A stretch of DNA of 54,903 bases. Source: Rhodospirillales bacterium. Its GTDB lineage: Bacteria; Pseudomonadota; Alphaproteobacteria; Rhodospirillales; Shumkoniaceae. Shown in pieces: positions 9,010 through 18,317 of this stretch. The position numbers and the translations under genes were made by a program. The stretch is taken from the NCBI GenBank assembly GCA_014859895.1, contig JACZKS010000060.1, positions 1 through 54,903 of the forward strand. The letters are read 5' to 3'. Every line of letters begins with the position of its first letter. Positions within the stretch are counted from its first letter, which is position 1. Under the pieces are notes generated by a model that did no database searches, was not told the DNA's origin, and saw only the letters and a program-made list of their open reading frames with translations.

Positions 9010-10275
9010 GTGGAACCGACCGGGAAGATCGCTCCGCAGCCCTGGATGACGGCGCCGGAAACGCGGGCCGTCATCGCCGCGCTGACCGACCGGGGCGCCG
9101 ATGTGCGCTTCGTCGGTGGCTGCGTGCGCGATGCCGTGCTGAAGCGGCCGATCAAGGATATCGACATTGCCACCCCCGACCCGCCGGCCGCGGTGATCGC
9201 GCTGCTGGAGGCGGCCGGAATCAAGGTCATCCCGACCGGCCTCGCCCACGGTACCGTCACCGCGATGATCGGCGAGGCCAAATTTGAGATCACCACGCTG
9301 CGCCTCGATCTCGCCACCGACGGCCGGCGCGCCAAGGTCGCCTTCACCGACAACTGGATCGCCGACGCGGCGCGGCGCGATTTCACGTTCAACGCGCTTT
9401 CCTGCACGCCGGCCGGCGACATCTACGATCCGTTCGACGGCTTGGCCGACCTGGGCGACGGCGTGGTGCGCTTCGTCGGCATACCACGCGAGCGCATCGA
9501 GGAAGATTACCTGCGGTTGCTGCGTTTCTTCCGCATGTACGCCACCTACGGCCAGCCTCCGCCCGAGGCCGAAGCGCTGGCCGCTTGCCGGCAGCTGGCG
9601 CCAGGCATCGCCAAGCTGTCCGGCGAGCGGGTGCGAGACGAGATGTTCCGCATCCTGCTGGCGCCCAACGCGGCTGATACCGCGGTGCTCATGCACGACA
9701 GTCGCGTGCTCGAACACGTCGTGCCGCCGCCCACCGACATCGGCCGCCTGCGCATGATGACCTGGCTCGATTCGACCGCGCTCAAGCTGGAAAGCGTCAG
9801 CCCCGATGCGCTGCGGCGCTTGGCCGCCTTGCTGGCGACCGATGCCGAGGGAACCGCCGCCCTGGCGGCGCGCCTGCGGCTTTCCAGGCGCGAGGCGGAA
9901 CGTTTGGCCGCCCTTGTCCGCCCCGCCTTCGAGCTGACGCCGGAGGCCGGCCATGCCGCACTGCACCGCGCCGTCTATCATGCCGGCGCTGAAACCGCGC
10001 GGGACTGGGTGCTGATGGCGTGGGCCGGCGAACTGGCGTTGGCGCCGCGCCATGGCGGCGGACGCAACGCCGCCTGGGCCGCCATGCTGGAAACGGCGGC
10101 CGACTGGCCTGCGCCCGCCTTCCCGCTCAGGGGGGGCGATGCCGCCGCTCTTGGCGTCGCTCCGGGGCCGCGCCTGGGCGAACTGCTCAAGGCGGTCGAG
10201 GGCTGGTGGGAGGCCGGCGATTTCATGGCCGACCGCGACGCCTGCCTGGCTCACCTGCGCGAGCTGGCCGGATGA
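9010..10275 (+). CDS. cca: CCA tRNA nucleotidyltransferase
   Basis: A 421-residue enzyme that builds or repairs the 3' CCA end of tRNAs. The class II nucleotidyltransferase core is clear: VRFVGGCVRDAVL (residues 32-44) and the metal-binding D-I-D at 50-52. YDPFDGLADLGDG and the IEEDYLRLLRFFRMYATY helix follow, as in poly(A) polymerase/CCA enzymes. The start is GTG at 9010; an internal ATG at 9046 is an alternative. It ends 9 nt before the stop of the convergent hemF gene. Confidence 0.93.
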   Translation: MEPTGKIAPQPWMTAPETRAVIAALTDRGADVRFVGGCVRDAVLKRPIKDIDIATPDPPAAVIALLEAAGIKVIPTGLAHGTVTAMIGEAKFEITTLRLDLATDGRRAKVAFTDNWIADAARRDFTFNALSCTPAGDIYDPFDGLADLGDGVVRFVGIPRERIEEDYLRLLRFFRMYATYGQPPPEAEALAACRQLAPGIAKLSGERVRDEMFRILLAPNAADTAVLMHDSRVLEHVVPPPTDIGRLRMMTWLDSTALKLESVSPDALRRLAALLATDAEGTAALAARLRLSRREAERLAALVRPAFELTPEAGHAALHRAVYHAGAETARDWVLMAWAGELALAPRHGGGRNAAWAAMLETAADWPAPAFPLRGGDAAALGVAPGPRLGELLKAVEGWWEAGDFMADRDACLAHLRELAG

Positions 10276-10284
10276 GCCGCACCC

Positions 10285-11163
10285 TCAGGGCCACGCCGTC
10301 ATCGGCGGCAGGCTCATCAGGATAGCCTCGACGTTGCCGCCGGTCTTCAACCCGAACAGCGTTCCGCGGTCGTAGAGCAGGTTGAACTCGACGTAGCGGC
10401 CGCGCTTGACCAACTGGCGGCGGCGGTCTTCTTCCGTCCACGGATCGGCGGCGTGGCGGCGCACGATTTCGGGGTAGATGCCAAGGAAGGCGCGGCCGAC
10501 CGCCTGGGTGAAGGCGAAGTCGCTCTCCCAGTCCCCGGAATCCAGGGTGTCGTAGAAGATGCCGCCGACGCCCCGGGGTTCGCCGCGGTGCGGCAGGAAG
10601 AAGTACTCGTCGCACCATTTCTTGTATTCGGCGTAGGCGCCCGACCGATAGCCGTCGCAGGCGGCGGCAAGCGCGGCATGAAAATCGGCGGTGTCGGCGG
10701 GGACCTCGAAGACCGGCGTCATATCGGCGCCGCCGCCGAACCAGCCCCGGGAGGTGACGATCATGCGGGTGTTCATGTGCACCGCCGGCACCTTGGGCGA
10801 GCGCGGATGGATGACGACCGAGACGCCAGAGGCCCAGAAGCGCGGATCTTCGGCGGCGCCGGGGATGCGGTGGCGGAATTCCTCGGAGAAGGTGCCGTGG
10901 ACCAGCGAGACGTTGACACCGGCTTTCTCGAACACCTGCCCGCGCAGGAGGCCCATCACGCCGCCGCCGCCGTGGGCCCGGCCACCCTCCTCGATCTCGC
11001 GCGCCCAGCGTGTGCGCTCGAAGCGGCCGGGCGGGGCAGCGTCGTAAGGGCGCGCGCCCGTGAATTCGTCCTCAAGGGCTTCGAGCGTCGCGCAAATCTG
11101 GCCGCGCAACCGCTTGAACCAGATGGTGGCGCGCCGCTTGTGCTCTCCGGTGAAGCGCTCCAT
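10285..11163 (-). CDS. hemF: oxygen-dependent coproporphyrinogen III oxidase
   Basis: A 292-residue heme-biosynthesis enzyme converting coproporphyrinogen III to protoporphyrinogen IX with O2. Conserved blocks include the sequence around [11 protein letters not shown] and [21 protein letters not shown], diagnostic for HemF. The start is ATG at 11163 ([11 protein letters not shown]), overlapping the trmL stop as TGATG. The frame reads 94 codons further upstream through trmL but with a meaningless Arg-rich translation. Co-transcription with trmL is likely. Confidence 0.95.
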   Translation of the reverse strand: MERFTGEHKRRATIWFKRLRGQICATLEALEDEFTGARPYDAAPPGRFERTRWAREIEEGGRAHGGGGVMGLLRGQVFEKAGVNVSLVHGTFSEEFRHRIPGAAEDPRFWASGVSVVIHPRSPKVPAVHMNTRMIVTSRGWFGGGADMTPVFEVPADTADFHAALAAACDGYRSGAYAEYKKWCDEYFFLPHRGEPRGVGGIFYDTLDSGDWESDFAFTQAVGRAFLGIYPEIVRRHAADPWTEEDRRRQLVKRGRYVEFNLLYDRGTLFGLKTGGNVEAILMSLPPMTAWP

Positions 11164-11627
11164 CAGGCGTCCCTTCCGAAGCCATCGGTCTGGCGCAGGG
11201 CCTCGCCCAGGACGAGGGCGGCGGTCACCGCCACGTTGAGCGAGCGCTCGCCGGCGGCCATCGGCACCTTGAGGCGGGCGTCGGCGGCGGCGTGCACGGC
11301 CTCCGGCACGCCGGCGCTCTCGCGCCCGACGATCAACACGTCCTCCTCGGCAAAGCGGAAGTCGAGATGGCGTTGCGCAGCTTGCGTGGTCAACAGCACC
11401 AAGCGACGGCCAGCGGTGCGGCTGGCATCGAGGAAGGCCTCCCACGAGTCGTGGCGGGTGATCCCGGCGCGCTCCAGGTAATCCATGCCGGCGCGGCGGA
11501 AATGGCGGTCACCCCACACGAAGCCGCACGGCTCGATGAGGTCGATTTCCACGCCCAGGCAGACAGCGGTGCGGATCATGGTGCCGGCGTTCTGCGGGAT
11601 GTCGGGTTCGAAAAGGGCCAGACGCAT
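11163..11627 (-). CDS. trmL: tRNA (cytidine(34)-2'-O)-methyltransferase
   Basis: A 154-residue SPOUT methyltransferase that modifies the wobble ribose of certain tRNA-Leu species. Visible are the N-terminal [12 protein letters not shown] motif, the [12 protein letters not shown] knot segment and the C-terminal [18 protein letters not shown]-adenosylmethionine loop, all typical of TrmL. The length is normal for the family. It overlaps hemF by one base. Confidence 0.93.
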   Translation of the reverse strand: MRLALFEPDIPQNAGTMIRTAVCLGVEIDLIEPCGFVWGDRHFRRAGMDYLERAGITRHDSWEAFLDASRTAGRRLVLLTTQAAQRHLDFRFAEEDVLIVGRESAGVPEAVHAAADARLKVPMAAGERSLNVAVTAALVLGEALRQTDGFGRDA

Positions 11628-11660
11628 GACCGCGATGATAGTCGAGGCGATGGGTCGCCG

Positions 11661-12278
11661 CTATGCCGCCGCGAGCCCCCATTCGGCCCTGGCTTGGCGG
11701 ATCACCTGATAGGAGGAACTGAGCGCCAGGATCGCCATGATGGCGCCGACGATGAGGTCGGGCCAGCCGGTGGCGGTCGCCCACACGCCGCTGGCGGCGA
11801 TGATGACGGCGATGTTGGAGATGGCGTCGTTGCGGCTGCACAGCCATACCGAGCGCATGTTGGCGTCGCCCTGGCGGTGACGGTAAAGCAGCAGCGCGCT
11901 GGTCACGTTGGCGATCAATGCGGCGGTGCCGATGGCGCCCATGATCGGCGCGCTGGGCAGGCCGGGATAGAGGACATGATAGGCCGAGGTGCCGATCACC
12001 CAGACGCCGAACAGGCCCATCGAGGCGCCCTTGACGAGCGCAGCGCCGGCCCGCCAGCGCAGGCTCATGGCCAGCACCGCGAGGCTGATTCCATAGGTCA
12101 GGGAATCGCCCAGGAAATCGAGCGCGTCGGCCTGCAGCGACACCGATCCGGCGATCAGGCCGCCGGTCATCTCGACGACGAACATGGTGGCGTTGATGGC
12201 GATGACGATCCACAGCACCCGGCGGTAGGCGCCGACGGCGGCCGAGTTGTCGATCTCGCAATGGCAGGAGCAGGCCAT
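11661..12278 (-). CDS. cation-efflux (CDF-like) membrane protein, short form
   Basis: A 205-residue membrane protein with about six hydrophobic helices and a Cys/His-rich N-terminus (ACSCHCE). Acidic TM2 (ADALDFLGDS) and polar TM5 (SRNDAISN) resemble the intramembrane metal site of cation diffusion facilitators. It lacks the usual C-terminal cytoplasmic domain, being some 90 residues shorter than typical CDF proteins. The gene starts one base after the ArsR-type regulator stop, so both are one operon and the transporter is probably controlled by metal. The likely substrate is Zn2+ or a similar divalent ion, inferred from the regulator. Confidence 0.85.
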   Translation of the reverse strand: MACSCHCEIDNSAAVGAYRRVLWIVIAINATMFVVEMTGGLIAGSVSLQADALDFLGDSLTYGISLAVLAMSLRWRAGAALVKGASMGLFGVWVIGTSAYHVLYPGLPSAPIMGAIGTAALIANVTSALLLYRHRQGDANMRSVWLCSRNDAISNIAVIIAASGVWATATGWPDLIVGAIMAILALSSSYQVIRQARAEWGLAAA

Positions 12279-12578
12279 TCAGACGGTCTCCGTATCCGGT
12301 TCGCGGACGTGGTCGATCATGTCGACGAGGATGCAGCGGACGTGCTCGTCGGCGGCGGTGTAATGGACCTCGCGGCCGTGCCGTTCGGCCCGCACCAGGC
12401 GGGCGGCGCGGAGCAGTCGCAGGTGGTGGCTGACCAGCGAGGGCGATACCTCCAGCGCATCGGCGATGTCGCCGACGGCGCGCGCCTCATTCAGGCAGGC
12501 CAGGATGACGCGCAGCCGGGTGGGGTCGCCCAGCAGGCGGAACACTTCGGCGATTTCAACCACTTGGTCATCGGGCAC
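12279..12578 (-). CDS. ArsR/SmtB-family metal-sensing repressor
   Basis: A 99-residue winged-helix repressor. The DNA-recognition helix is VSPSLVSHHLRLLRAARLV (about 44-62). The C-terminal helix carries D77-x-H79-x10-H90-x2-E93, the exact spacing of the alpha-5 zinc site of SmtB/CzrA, so it should release DNA on Zn(II) or a similar ion. GTG at 12578 is the start, with AGGAG 7 nt upstream. It directly precedes the CDF-like transporter gene and presumably represses its own operon through the TGAAC-containing sequence upstream. Confidence 0.92.
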   Translation of the reverse strand: MPDDQVVEIAEVFRLLGDPTRLRVILACLNEARAVGDIADALEVSPSLVSHHLRLLRAARLVRAERHGREVHYTAADEHVRCILVDMIDHVREPDTETV

Positions 12579-12591
12579 GGCGTGCTCCTAA

Positions 12592-12626
12592 AATATGAAC
12601 AGATAAATATATGAACATTCGTTTAG
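12592..12626 (-). promoter_or_regulatory. putative operator of the ArsR-CDF operon
   Basis: An AT-rich segment just upstream of the regulator gene holds two direct ATATGAACA elements 16 bp apart. The second forms an imperfect inverted repeat, TGAAC-N4-GTTTA. TGAAC half-sites are the known core of SmtB/CzrA-type operators. The position matches autoregulation; no footprint evidence exists here. Confidence 0.5.
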
Positions 12627-12717
12627 GTGTGGCAACACTTTTTCCGACGATCTTTTCCTTGATCTTGGTTATTCCCATTCGCATCTTTTGCCGGTATATC
12701 CTTCGCCCCTACGGCGG

Positions 12718-12739
12718 TTCGCCCCGCGGTGGGGGCGAA
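12718..12739 (+). other. stem-loop in the petABC upstream region
   Basis: A perfect 8-bp inverted repeat, TTCGCCCC / GGGGCGAA, with a 6-nt loop, lies about 45 bp upstream of petA. No T-run follows it on the plus strand, so it is not an ordinary terminator there. It could be a leader structure or a terminator for something reading in from the left. Confidence 0.4.
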
Positions 12740-12784
12740 TCTGTGTTTGCGCATATGGATAATTAGTATCATTAAGGAGTGTTC

Positions 12785-13339
12785 ATGACCGACAAGGCCA
12801 CTCCGGCTTCCCTCGACCATCCCGAGGATGGTTCCCGACGCGATTTCCTTCTGATCACCACGGCCACGGTCGGCGCCGTCGGCGCCGCCCTGGCGGCCTG
12901 GCCCTTCATCGATTCCATGAACCCGGCGGCCGACGTCCTGGCGCTGGCGTCCACGGATGTCGACCTGTCGCCCGTCCAGGAAGGCCAGCGGATCACCGTG
13001 GTGTGGCGCGGCAAGCCGGTGTTCATCAGCCACCGCACGGCCAAGGAGATCGAGGAGGCCCGCGCGGTGAAGGTTGAAACCCTGCCCGACCCGCAGACCG
13101 ACGAAGAGCGCGCGCAGAACCCGGAATGGCTGATTGCCGTCGGCATCTGTACGCACCTGGGTTGCATCCCACTGGGCCAGAAATCCGGCGACCTCAGGGG
13201 TGAGTTCGGCGGCTGGTTCTGCCCCTGCCACGGCTCGGTCTACGACACCGCCGGACGCATCCGCAAAGGGCCGGCACCGACCAACCTGGAAGTACCGCCC
13301 TATACGTTCGGCGACGACAACACCATCCGTATCGGCTGA
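12785..13339 (+). CDS. petA: ubiquinol-cytochrome c reductase iron-sulfur (Rieske) subunit
   Basis: A 184-residue Rieske protein of the bc1 complex that takes electrons from ubiquinol. It has a Tat-type N-terminus (S17-R-R-D-F-L) and one membrane helix that anchors it. The cluster motifs are C122-T-H124-L-G-C127 and C146-P-C148-H149-G-S. C122, H124, C146 and H149 are the expected 2Fe-2S ligands and C127/C148 the disulfide. ATG at 12785 is chosen because AAGGAG (12774-12779) sits 5 nt upstream; GTG at 12779 overlaps it. First gene of petABC. Confidence 0.97.
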   Translation: MTDKATPASLDHPEDGSRRDFLLITTATVGAVGAALAAWPFIDSMNPAADVLALASTDVDLSPVQEGQRITVVWRGKPVFISHRTAKEIEEARAVKVETLPDPQTDEERAQNPEWLIAVGICTHLGCIPLGQKSGDLRGEFGGWFCPCHGSVYDTAGRIRKGPAPTNLEVPPYTFGDDNTIRIG

Positions 13340-13349
13340 GGGGGCGGCC

Positions 13350-14606
13350 ATGGCTAACCCAAAGTGGATTGACGCGACCGTCAAGTGGATCGACTACCGG
13401 CTGCCGGTGTTCACCTTCGTCGACCATCACCTGGTCGACTACCCGACACCCCGCAACCTGAACTACTGGTGGAATTTCGGCTCGCTGGCCGGGATCGTGC
13501 TGGTCATCATGATCGCCACCGGCATCTTCCTGGCGATGAGCTACACGCCGCACGTGGATCACGCCTTTGCCAGCGTCGAGCGCATCATGCGCGACGTCAA
13601 CTACGGCTGGCTCATGCGCTATCTGCACATGAACGGCGCCACCATGTTCTTCATCGTGGTCTACATCCACATCTTCCGCGGCCTCTATTACGGTTCCTAC
13701 AAGGCACCGAGAGAGCTTCTGTGGATCATCGGCGTGCTCATCCTGTTCGCCATGATGGCCACCGCCTTCGTCGGCTACGTGCTGCCGTGGGGCCAGATGA
13801 GCTTCTGGGGCGCCACCGTCATCACCAACCTGTTCTCGGCCATCCCGCTGGTCGGCCCCAAGATCGTCACCTGGCTGTGGGGCGGCTTCGCGGTCGACAA
13901 CCCGACGCTCAACCGTTTCTTCGCGCTGCACTACCTGCTGCCGTTCATTATCTTCGGGCTGGTCTTCGTGCACCTGTGGGCACTACACAGCCACAAATCC
14001 AGCAATCCCTTGGGAATCGACGTCAAGGGCGAGCAGGACACCATCCCGTTCCATCCCTACTACACGGCCAAGGACTCCCTCGGCCTTGGGGTGTTCCTGA
14101 TCGTATACTTGGCCTTCGTCTTCTTCGCCCCCGACTTCTTCGGCGAGCCCGACAACTACATCGAGGCCAACCCGCTGCAGACGCCGCCGCACATCGTGCC
14201 GGAATGGTACTTCCTGCCGTTCTACGCGATCCTGCGCGCCATCACTTTCGACATCTGGTTCATCTCGGCCAAGCTGATCGGCGTCGTCATGATGTTCGGT
14301 TCCATCGCCGTTCTCCTGGTGCTGCCCTGGCTTGATACCTCGAAGGTGCGCAGCGCGCGCTTCCGGCCCCTCTACAAGCAGTTCTTCTGGCTGTTCTTTG
14401 TCGACTGCCTGGCGCTGGGCTACATCGGGGCCAATCCGCCCGAAGGTCTTTTCGTCATCGCCGGGCAGGTGGCCACCTTCTGGTACTTCTTCCATTTCCT
14501 GGTGATCGTGCCGGTGCTGGGGAAACTGGAGCGGCCGCGGCCATTGCCCGAAAGCATCAGCGCTGCCGTCACTCGACGCGGCGTCAAGACAGGGAGGGCT
14601 TCGTGA
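13350..14606 (+). CDS. petB: cytochrome b of the bc1 complex
   Basis: A 418-residue membrane subunit carrying two b hemes and the Qo/Qi quinone sites. The expected histidine pairs lie in helices B and D ([25 protein letters not shown]...FVHLWALH), and the Qo-site PEWYF motif is present. ATG at 13350 begins [13 protein letters not shown], 10 nt after the petA stop. The frame reads upstream through petA but that part is shadow. Its stop overlaps the petC start as TGATG. Confidence 0.97.
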   Translation: MANPKWIDATVKWIDYRLPVFTFVDHHLVDYPTPRNLNYWWNFGSLAGIVLVIMIATGIFLAMSYTPHVDHAFASVERIMRDVNYGWLMRYLHMNGATMFFIVVYIHIFRGLYYGSYKAPRELLWIIGVLILFAMMATAFVGYVLPWGQMSFWGATVITNLFSAIPLVGPKIVTWLWGGFAVDNPTLNRFFALHYLLPFIIFGLVFVHLWALHSHKSSNPLGIDVKGEQDTIPFHPYYTAKDSLGLGVFLIVYLAFVFFAPDFFGEPDNYIEANPLQTPPHIVPEWYFLPFYAILRAITFDIWFISAKLIGVVMMFGSIAVLLVLPWLDTSKVRSARFRPLYKQFFWLFFVDCLALGYIGANPPEGLFVIAGQVATFWYFFHFLVIVPVLGKLERPRPLPESISAAVTRRGVKTGRAS

Positions 14607-15364
14607 TGCGCCGGATCGCTCTTTCCGCCATGGTCGCACTGGCCTTGGGCGCCGGCCCGGCCGCCGCCGCCGAGACGACGCCCCTGCCCGAGCAGGACTG
14701 GTCGTTCGCCGGCCTCTTCGGCCATTTCGAGGAACCGGCGCTGAAACGCGGCTTTGCCGTCTACAACCAGGTGTGCGCCAGTTGCCACGGGGTGAATGGA
14801 CTTGCCTACCGCAACCTCGCCGGCATCGGGCTCGATGAGAACCAGATCGCCGAAATCGCTGCCGAGAAGGAAGTCGAGGATGGCCCCAACGACGAGGGCG
14901 ACCTGTACATGCGCCCGGCCAGGGCGGCCGACTTTATCGTGCCGCCGTTCGCCAACGAGCAGGCGGCCCGCGCCGCCAACAACGGCGCCTATCCGCCGGA
15001 CCTTACCCTCATCGTCAAGGCCCGCAAGGGCGGCGCCGACTATCTCTACGGGCTGCTCACCGGCTACCTGGAAGAGCCGCCGGCCGGCGTCACCCTTGGC
15101 GAGGGCATGTACTACAACGCCTATTTTCCGGGCCACCAGATCGCCATGCCGCCGCCGATCAGCGAAGGCGGCGTCGATTTCGAGGACGGCACGCCGGCCA
15201 CCGTCGAGCAGATGGCCCATGATGTGACCACGTTCCTTGCCTGGGCGGCTTCGCCCGAACTCGAGGCCCGCAAGCGCCTGGGGCTCAAGGTGCTGATCTT
15301 CCTGGTGGTGCTGACCGGCATGCTCTACGCGCTCAAACGCCAAGTGTGGTCCAAGTTGCACTGA
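14606..15364 (+). CDS. petC: cytochrome c1 of the bc1 complex
   Basis: A 252-residue periplasmic c-type cytochrome anchored by a C-terminal helix. It has a cleavable signal peptide (ends ...AAAA near residue 22), the heme motif C57-A-S-C60-H61, and the Met axial-ligand region AMPPPISEGGVDF. The C-terminal anchor is KVLIFLVVLTGMLYALK. The start ATG at 14606 has GGGAGGG 7 nt upstream and overlaps the petB stop; GTG at 14603 is possible but less well spaced. Last gene of petABC, followed by a terminator-like hairpin. Confidence 0.97.
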   Translation: MRRIALSAMVALALGAGPAAAAETTPLPEQDWSFAGLFGHFEEPALKRGFAVYNQVCASCHGVNGLAYRNLAGIGLDENQIAEIAAEKEVEDGPNDEGDLYMRPARAADFIVPPFANEQAARAANNGAYPPDLTLIVKARKGGADYLYGLLTGYLEEPPAGVTLGEGMYYNAYFPGHQIAMPPPISEGGVDFEDGTPATVEQMAHDVTTFLAWAASPELEARKRLGLKVLIFLVVLTGMLYALKRQVWSKLH

Positions 15365-15390
15365 CCGGCGACCATTGTTTGGTTCTTCGA

Positions 15391-15421
15391 CGGGCCGCCG
15401 GGTGTCGCCGGCGGCCCGTTC
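15391..15421 (+). terminator. terminator-like hairpin after petC
   Basis: A perfect 10-bp GC-rich inverted repeat (CGGGCCGCCG / CGGCGGCCCG, 8-nt loop) is followed by a short TTCGTT. It lies 26 nt after the petC stop and 16 nt before the next gene. The weak U-tract makes termination efficiency uncertain. Confidence 0.65.
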
Positions 15422-15436
15422 GTTGAGGGGGGTGCC

Positions 15437-16627
15437 GTGACTCTGTCCCGCGACCGCCGGAACGTTCTGGTCCTGGCCGCCTGCCAGGGCTTGTTCACGA
15501 CCGGCCAGAGCATGCTGATTATTCTGGGCGGCCTGGTCGGGGCGACGCTTGCCATCGACAAGGCGCTGGCCACCTTGCCGGTGTCGATGGTGGTGGTCGG
15601 TACGCTGGTGGCCACGGTGCCGGCCTCGCTGCTGATGAAACGAGTCGGCCGACGGCCCGGTTTCCTGCTCGGTGCCGCCATCGGTCTTGCCGGCGCCCTG
15701 ACGGCGGCCTTCGCCATCTACATCGGCGCCTTCTGGCTGTTTTCCTTCGGCTGTTTCCTGATGGGTCTCAATGGCGGCTTCGGCCAGTATTTCCGTTTCG
15801 CCGCCGCTGACGTCGCGGCCCCCGAGTTCAAGAGCCGCGCCATTTCGCTGGTGCTGGCCGGTGGCGTCGCGGCGGCGGTGGCCGGGCCGGAACTGGTCAA
15901 GCTGACGGTCGACGCCCTGGGCCCGGTGCCCTTCCTCGGCGCCTACGTGGCGTTGGCCGTTCTGCCGATCCTCTCTGCCATTTTCCTGGCTTTCCTGGAC
16001 ATTCCTCTGCCCTCGGCCGCCGAGGCCAGTGAAGGCGGGCGACCGCTGCTTTCCATTGTCCGCCGGCCGACCTTCATGGTGGCGGTGTTGGGCGGCATGG
16101 TCGGTTACGGGGTGATGAGCCTGGTGATGACGGCGACGCCGCTGGCGATGATCGGCTGCGGCTTCGGCGTTCCCGACGCCGCGCTGGTCATCCAATGGCA
16201 TGTGTTGGCCATGTTCGCGCCGTCCTTCGTTACCGGCAGCATCATCCAGCGCTTCGGGGTGCTCAACGTCATGCTGGCCGGTACCGGCCTGCTGGCCGCC
16301 TGCGTCGGCGTCGCGTTGGCTGGCCTCGATATCGCCCATTTCTGGATCGCCCTGTTTGCCCTCGGGCTGGGCTGGAACTTCACTTTCGTCGGCGCCTCGA
16401 CGCTGCTGACCGAAACCTACCGGCCGGCCGAACGGGCCCACGTGCAGGCGGCCAACGACTTCCTGGTGTTCGGTTCGGTGGCGACAGCCTCGCTGTCCTC
16501 GGGCGCGGTGCTGCACTTCTTCGGCTGGAACGCGGTGCAGATTTTCGCCCTACCCTTCGTCATCATTGCCGCCCTGGCCATCCTGTGGCTTAAGCGGGCT
16601 CGCCGATTGGCCGCGCCGGCCGGATGA
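15437..16627 (+). CDS. MFS transporter
   Basis: A 396-residue protein with about twelve hydrophobic helices in two halves, a typical major facilitator. The loop after TM2 (LLMKRVGRRPGFLLGA) matches the MFS motif A pattern GxxxDRxGRR in degenerate form. GTG at 15437 is the start, preceded by GAGGGGGG. It stands alone between the petC and downstream terminators. The substrate cannot be deduced. Confidence 0.9.
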   Translation: MTLSRDRRNVLVLAACQGLFTTGQSMLIILGGLVGATLAIDKALATLPVSMVVVGTLVATVPASLLMKRVGRRPGFLLGAAIGLAGALTAAFAIYIGAFWLFSFGCFLMGLNGGFGQYFRFAAADVAAPEFKSRAISLVLAGGVAAAVAGPELVKLTVDALGPVPFLGAYVALAVLPILSAIFLAFLDIPLPSAAEASEGGRPLLSIVRRPTFMVAVLGGMVGYGVMSLVMTATPLAMIGCGFGVPDAALVIQWHVLAMFAPSFVTGSIIQRFGVLNVMLAGTGLLAACVGVALAGLDIAHFWIALFALGLGWNFTFVGASTLLTETYRPAERAHVQAANDFLVFGSVATASLSSGAVLHFFGWNAVQIFALPFVIIAALAILWLKRARRLAAPAG

Positions 16628-16632
16628 ACGAA

Positions 16633-16656
16633 CGGCCCCGGTGGGGCCGGGGCCGC
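16633..16656. terminator. bidirectional terminator-like hairpin
   Basis: CGGCCCC / GGGGCCG (7 bp, 3-nt loop) extended by more GC, with ATTTTC a few bases beyond. It lies between the convergent MFS and cytochrome genes and could serve both strands. Confidence 0.5.
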
Positions 16657-16681
16657 GACATTTTCTCCGAAAAGAGGGATC

Positions 16682-17074
16682 TCAGTTGTTCTTGGCGCCG
16701 GAATTGACCCAGCGGCGCAGGATGTCGATCTCGCACTTGGTCAGCTTCTTGCGATCGTGCGGCATGCGGATGGCCTGCGAGGCGCGGCCGTCGACGACGA
16801 CCATGAAGTTGCTGGTCAGGGCGTCGCCGGGCACGACAACGGGGCCGAACTTGGTACCCTTCATGAGGCCGGCGTAGGAGCCGAGGTCGAGCCCGCTCTG
16901 CACATAGCCGTCGCCGCCCGGCTGGTGGCATTCCAGGCAGCGGATCTGCACGATGGGAACGACGTCCTCCTTGTACGAGATGGGTTCCTCGGCGACGGCG
17001 GCGGCGGACATGGCCAGCGCCGCTGCGGCGGTCACGCCCGCGGCCCACGACAGGCGACGCATACGGCTGAACAT
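16682..17074 (-). CDS. small periplasmic c-type cytochrome (planctomycete-cytochrome-like domain)
   Basis: A 130-residue exported protein with a signal peptide (cleavage near AVAEE, residue 28) and one heme motif C-L-E-C-H in IVQIRCLECHQPGGDGY. The C-terminal block IRMPHDRKKLTKCEIDILRRWVNSGAKNN supplies the likely distal Met and the final helix. The arrangement (heme motif, short 'G-LDL-SY-GLMKG' stretch, late Met) resembles the PSCyt1-type domain. It is a single gene with its own upstream region. It may exchange electrons with the nearby bc1 complex; that is inference. Confidence 0.85.
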   Translation of the reverse strand: MFSRMRRLSWAAGVTAAAALAMSAAAVAEEPISYKEDVVPIVQIRCLECHQPGGDGYVQSGLDLGSYAGLMKGTKFGPVVVPGDALTSNFMVVVDGRASQAIRMPHDRKKLTKCEIDILRRWVNSGAKNN

Positions 17075-17201
17075 CGGTACCTCCCAGACTTGGTTCCGGA
17101 CGGCGGCTTTTTCCTTTCGGGAAGTGTAACACTCCGGCGCGGAAAATTACATATCCTCTCAACCGCCGCGCGCCCCGCGGGCACCACCCACCGGGGTTCC
17201 G

Positions 17202-18089
17202 TCAGCCGGCGAGAGCCCGCCCGGCCACGGCGTCCAGCTTGGCGATCAGCGCCTGATCGCGCGCGTCGGGCGCGGTGATGAGGGCCATGTCGAGCGCCGT
17301 GTGGCAGCCGTTGGCGCACGGGGTGGCACGGCCGGCCAGCTTGGGGACCGCCCGGCGGACCAGGGCGCGGCCCTTGTCGGCGTTCTCCAGCAGCGTCTTG
17401 ATAACGGCGTCGACCGAGACGTGGCCGTGGTCGGGGTGCCAGCAATCGTAGTCGGTGACCATGGCGACGGTGGCGTAGCACATCTCGGCCTCGCGGGCCA
17501 ACTTGGCTTCCGGCATGTTGGTCATGCCGATGACGTGGCAGCCCCACGACCGATAGAGGTTCGACTCGGCCAGCGTCGAGAACTGCGGCCCCTCCATCAC
17601 CAGGTAGGTGCCGCCGCGCACCATCGGCAGGCCCAGTTCGCGCCCGGCCGCCTCCAGGGCGTCGCCCAGCCGCGCGCACACCGGATGGCCGAAACCGACG
17701 TGGGCGACCAGTCCGGTGCCAAAGAAGCTTTTCTCGCGCTTGAAGGTGCGGTCGATGAACTGGTCGACCACCACGAACGTACCGGGCGCCAGCTCTTCCT
17801 TGAACGAGCCGCAGGCGCTGACCGAGATGATCTCGGTGACGCCGGCCCGCTTCATGGCGTCGATGTTGGCCCTATAGTTGATCTCGCTGGGCGGAACGCG
17901 GTGCCCGCGGCCATGGCGCGGCAGGAACACCATCTTGCGGCCGTCGAGCTCACCGAACAGCAACGCGTCCGACGGCTCGCCGAAGGGAGACGTCACCTTC
18001 TCCCAGCGCGTGTTCGTCAGGCCGTCGATCTGGTAGATGCCGCTGCCGCCGATGATGCCGACGACCGGAGGCGTGCCAGGTTCCACCAT
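17202..18089 (-). CDS. mtnP: S-methyl-5'-thioadenosine phosphorylase
   Basis: A 295-residue phosphorylase of the PNP/MTAP family that cleaves methylthioadenosine to adenine and methylthioribose-1-phosphate. Features are GIIGGSGIYQI at the N-terminus, RHGRGHRVPPSEINYRANI, the phosphate region SACGSFKEELAPG, and the MTAP-type VTDYDCWHPDH near residue 225. The start is ATG at 18089, with AAGGAG upstream; the frame extends 65 codons further with no coding character. It is divergent from the protease gene at 18318. Confidence 0.93.
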   Translation of the reverse strand: MVEPGTPPVVGIIGGSGIYQIDGLTNTRWEKVTSPFGEPSDALLFGELDGRKMVFLPRHGRGHRVPPSEINYRANIDAMKRAGVTEIISVSACGSFKEELAPGTFVVVDQFIDRTFKREKSFFGTGLVAHVGFGHPVCARLGDALEAAGRELGLPMVRGGTYLVMEGPQFSTLAESNLYRSWGCHVIGMTNMPEAKLAREAEMCYATVAMVTDYDCWHPDHGHVSVDAVIKTLLENADKGRALVRRAVPKLAGRATPCANGCHTALDMALITAPDARDQALIAKLDAVAGRALAG

Positions 18090-18276
18090 GATGTCGATTC
18101 TCCTTGATGAGGTCAGGTGCCGGCCAGTCTTCCAGGTTCGGCGGCTGCGTTCAATCCGCTTTCCATGGCGGACGGCGGCCCCGATCCGCCATTTGCCCTG
18201 CCTCGCAAGCGCCGATTGCAAAAGTGGGGGCAGAACTACGGTGCGGTGTGGACAAAACAACTCCTCCAAACTAAGC

Positions 18277-18305
18277 TTGCCCAAAACAAACGGGGAACAT
18301 GATAT
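18277..18305 (+). promoter_or_regulatory. candidate sigma-70-type promoter of the protease gene
   Basis: TTGCCC (18277-18282), a 17-bp spacer and TGATAT (18300-18305) resemble a vegetative promoter. It is so close to the ATG at 18318 that transcription from it would give an almost leaderless mRNA. That is unusual, so the call is tentative. Confidence 0.35.
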
Positions 18306-18317
18306 CGGGGGATCATC

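Noticed and set aside
14420-16516. 698-codon ORF antisense to petBC and the MFS gene
   Set aside because: Spans three well-defined genes and their terminator; His/Gln/Arg-rich noise.
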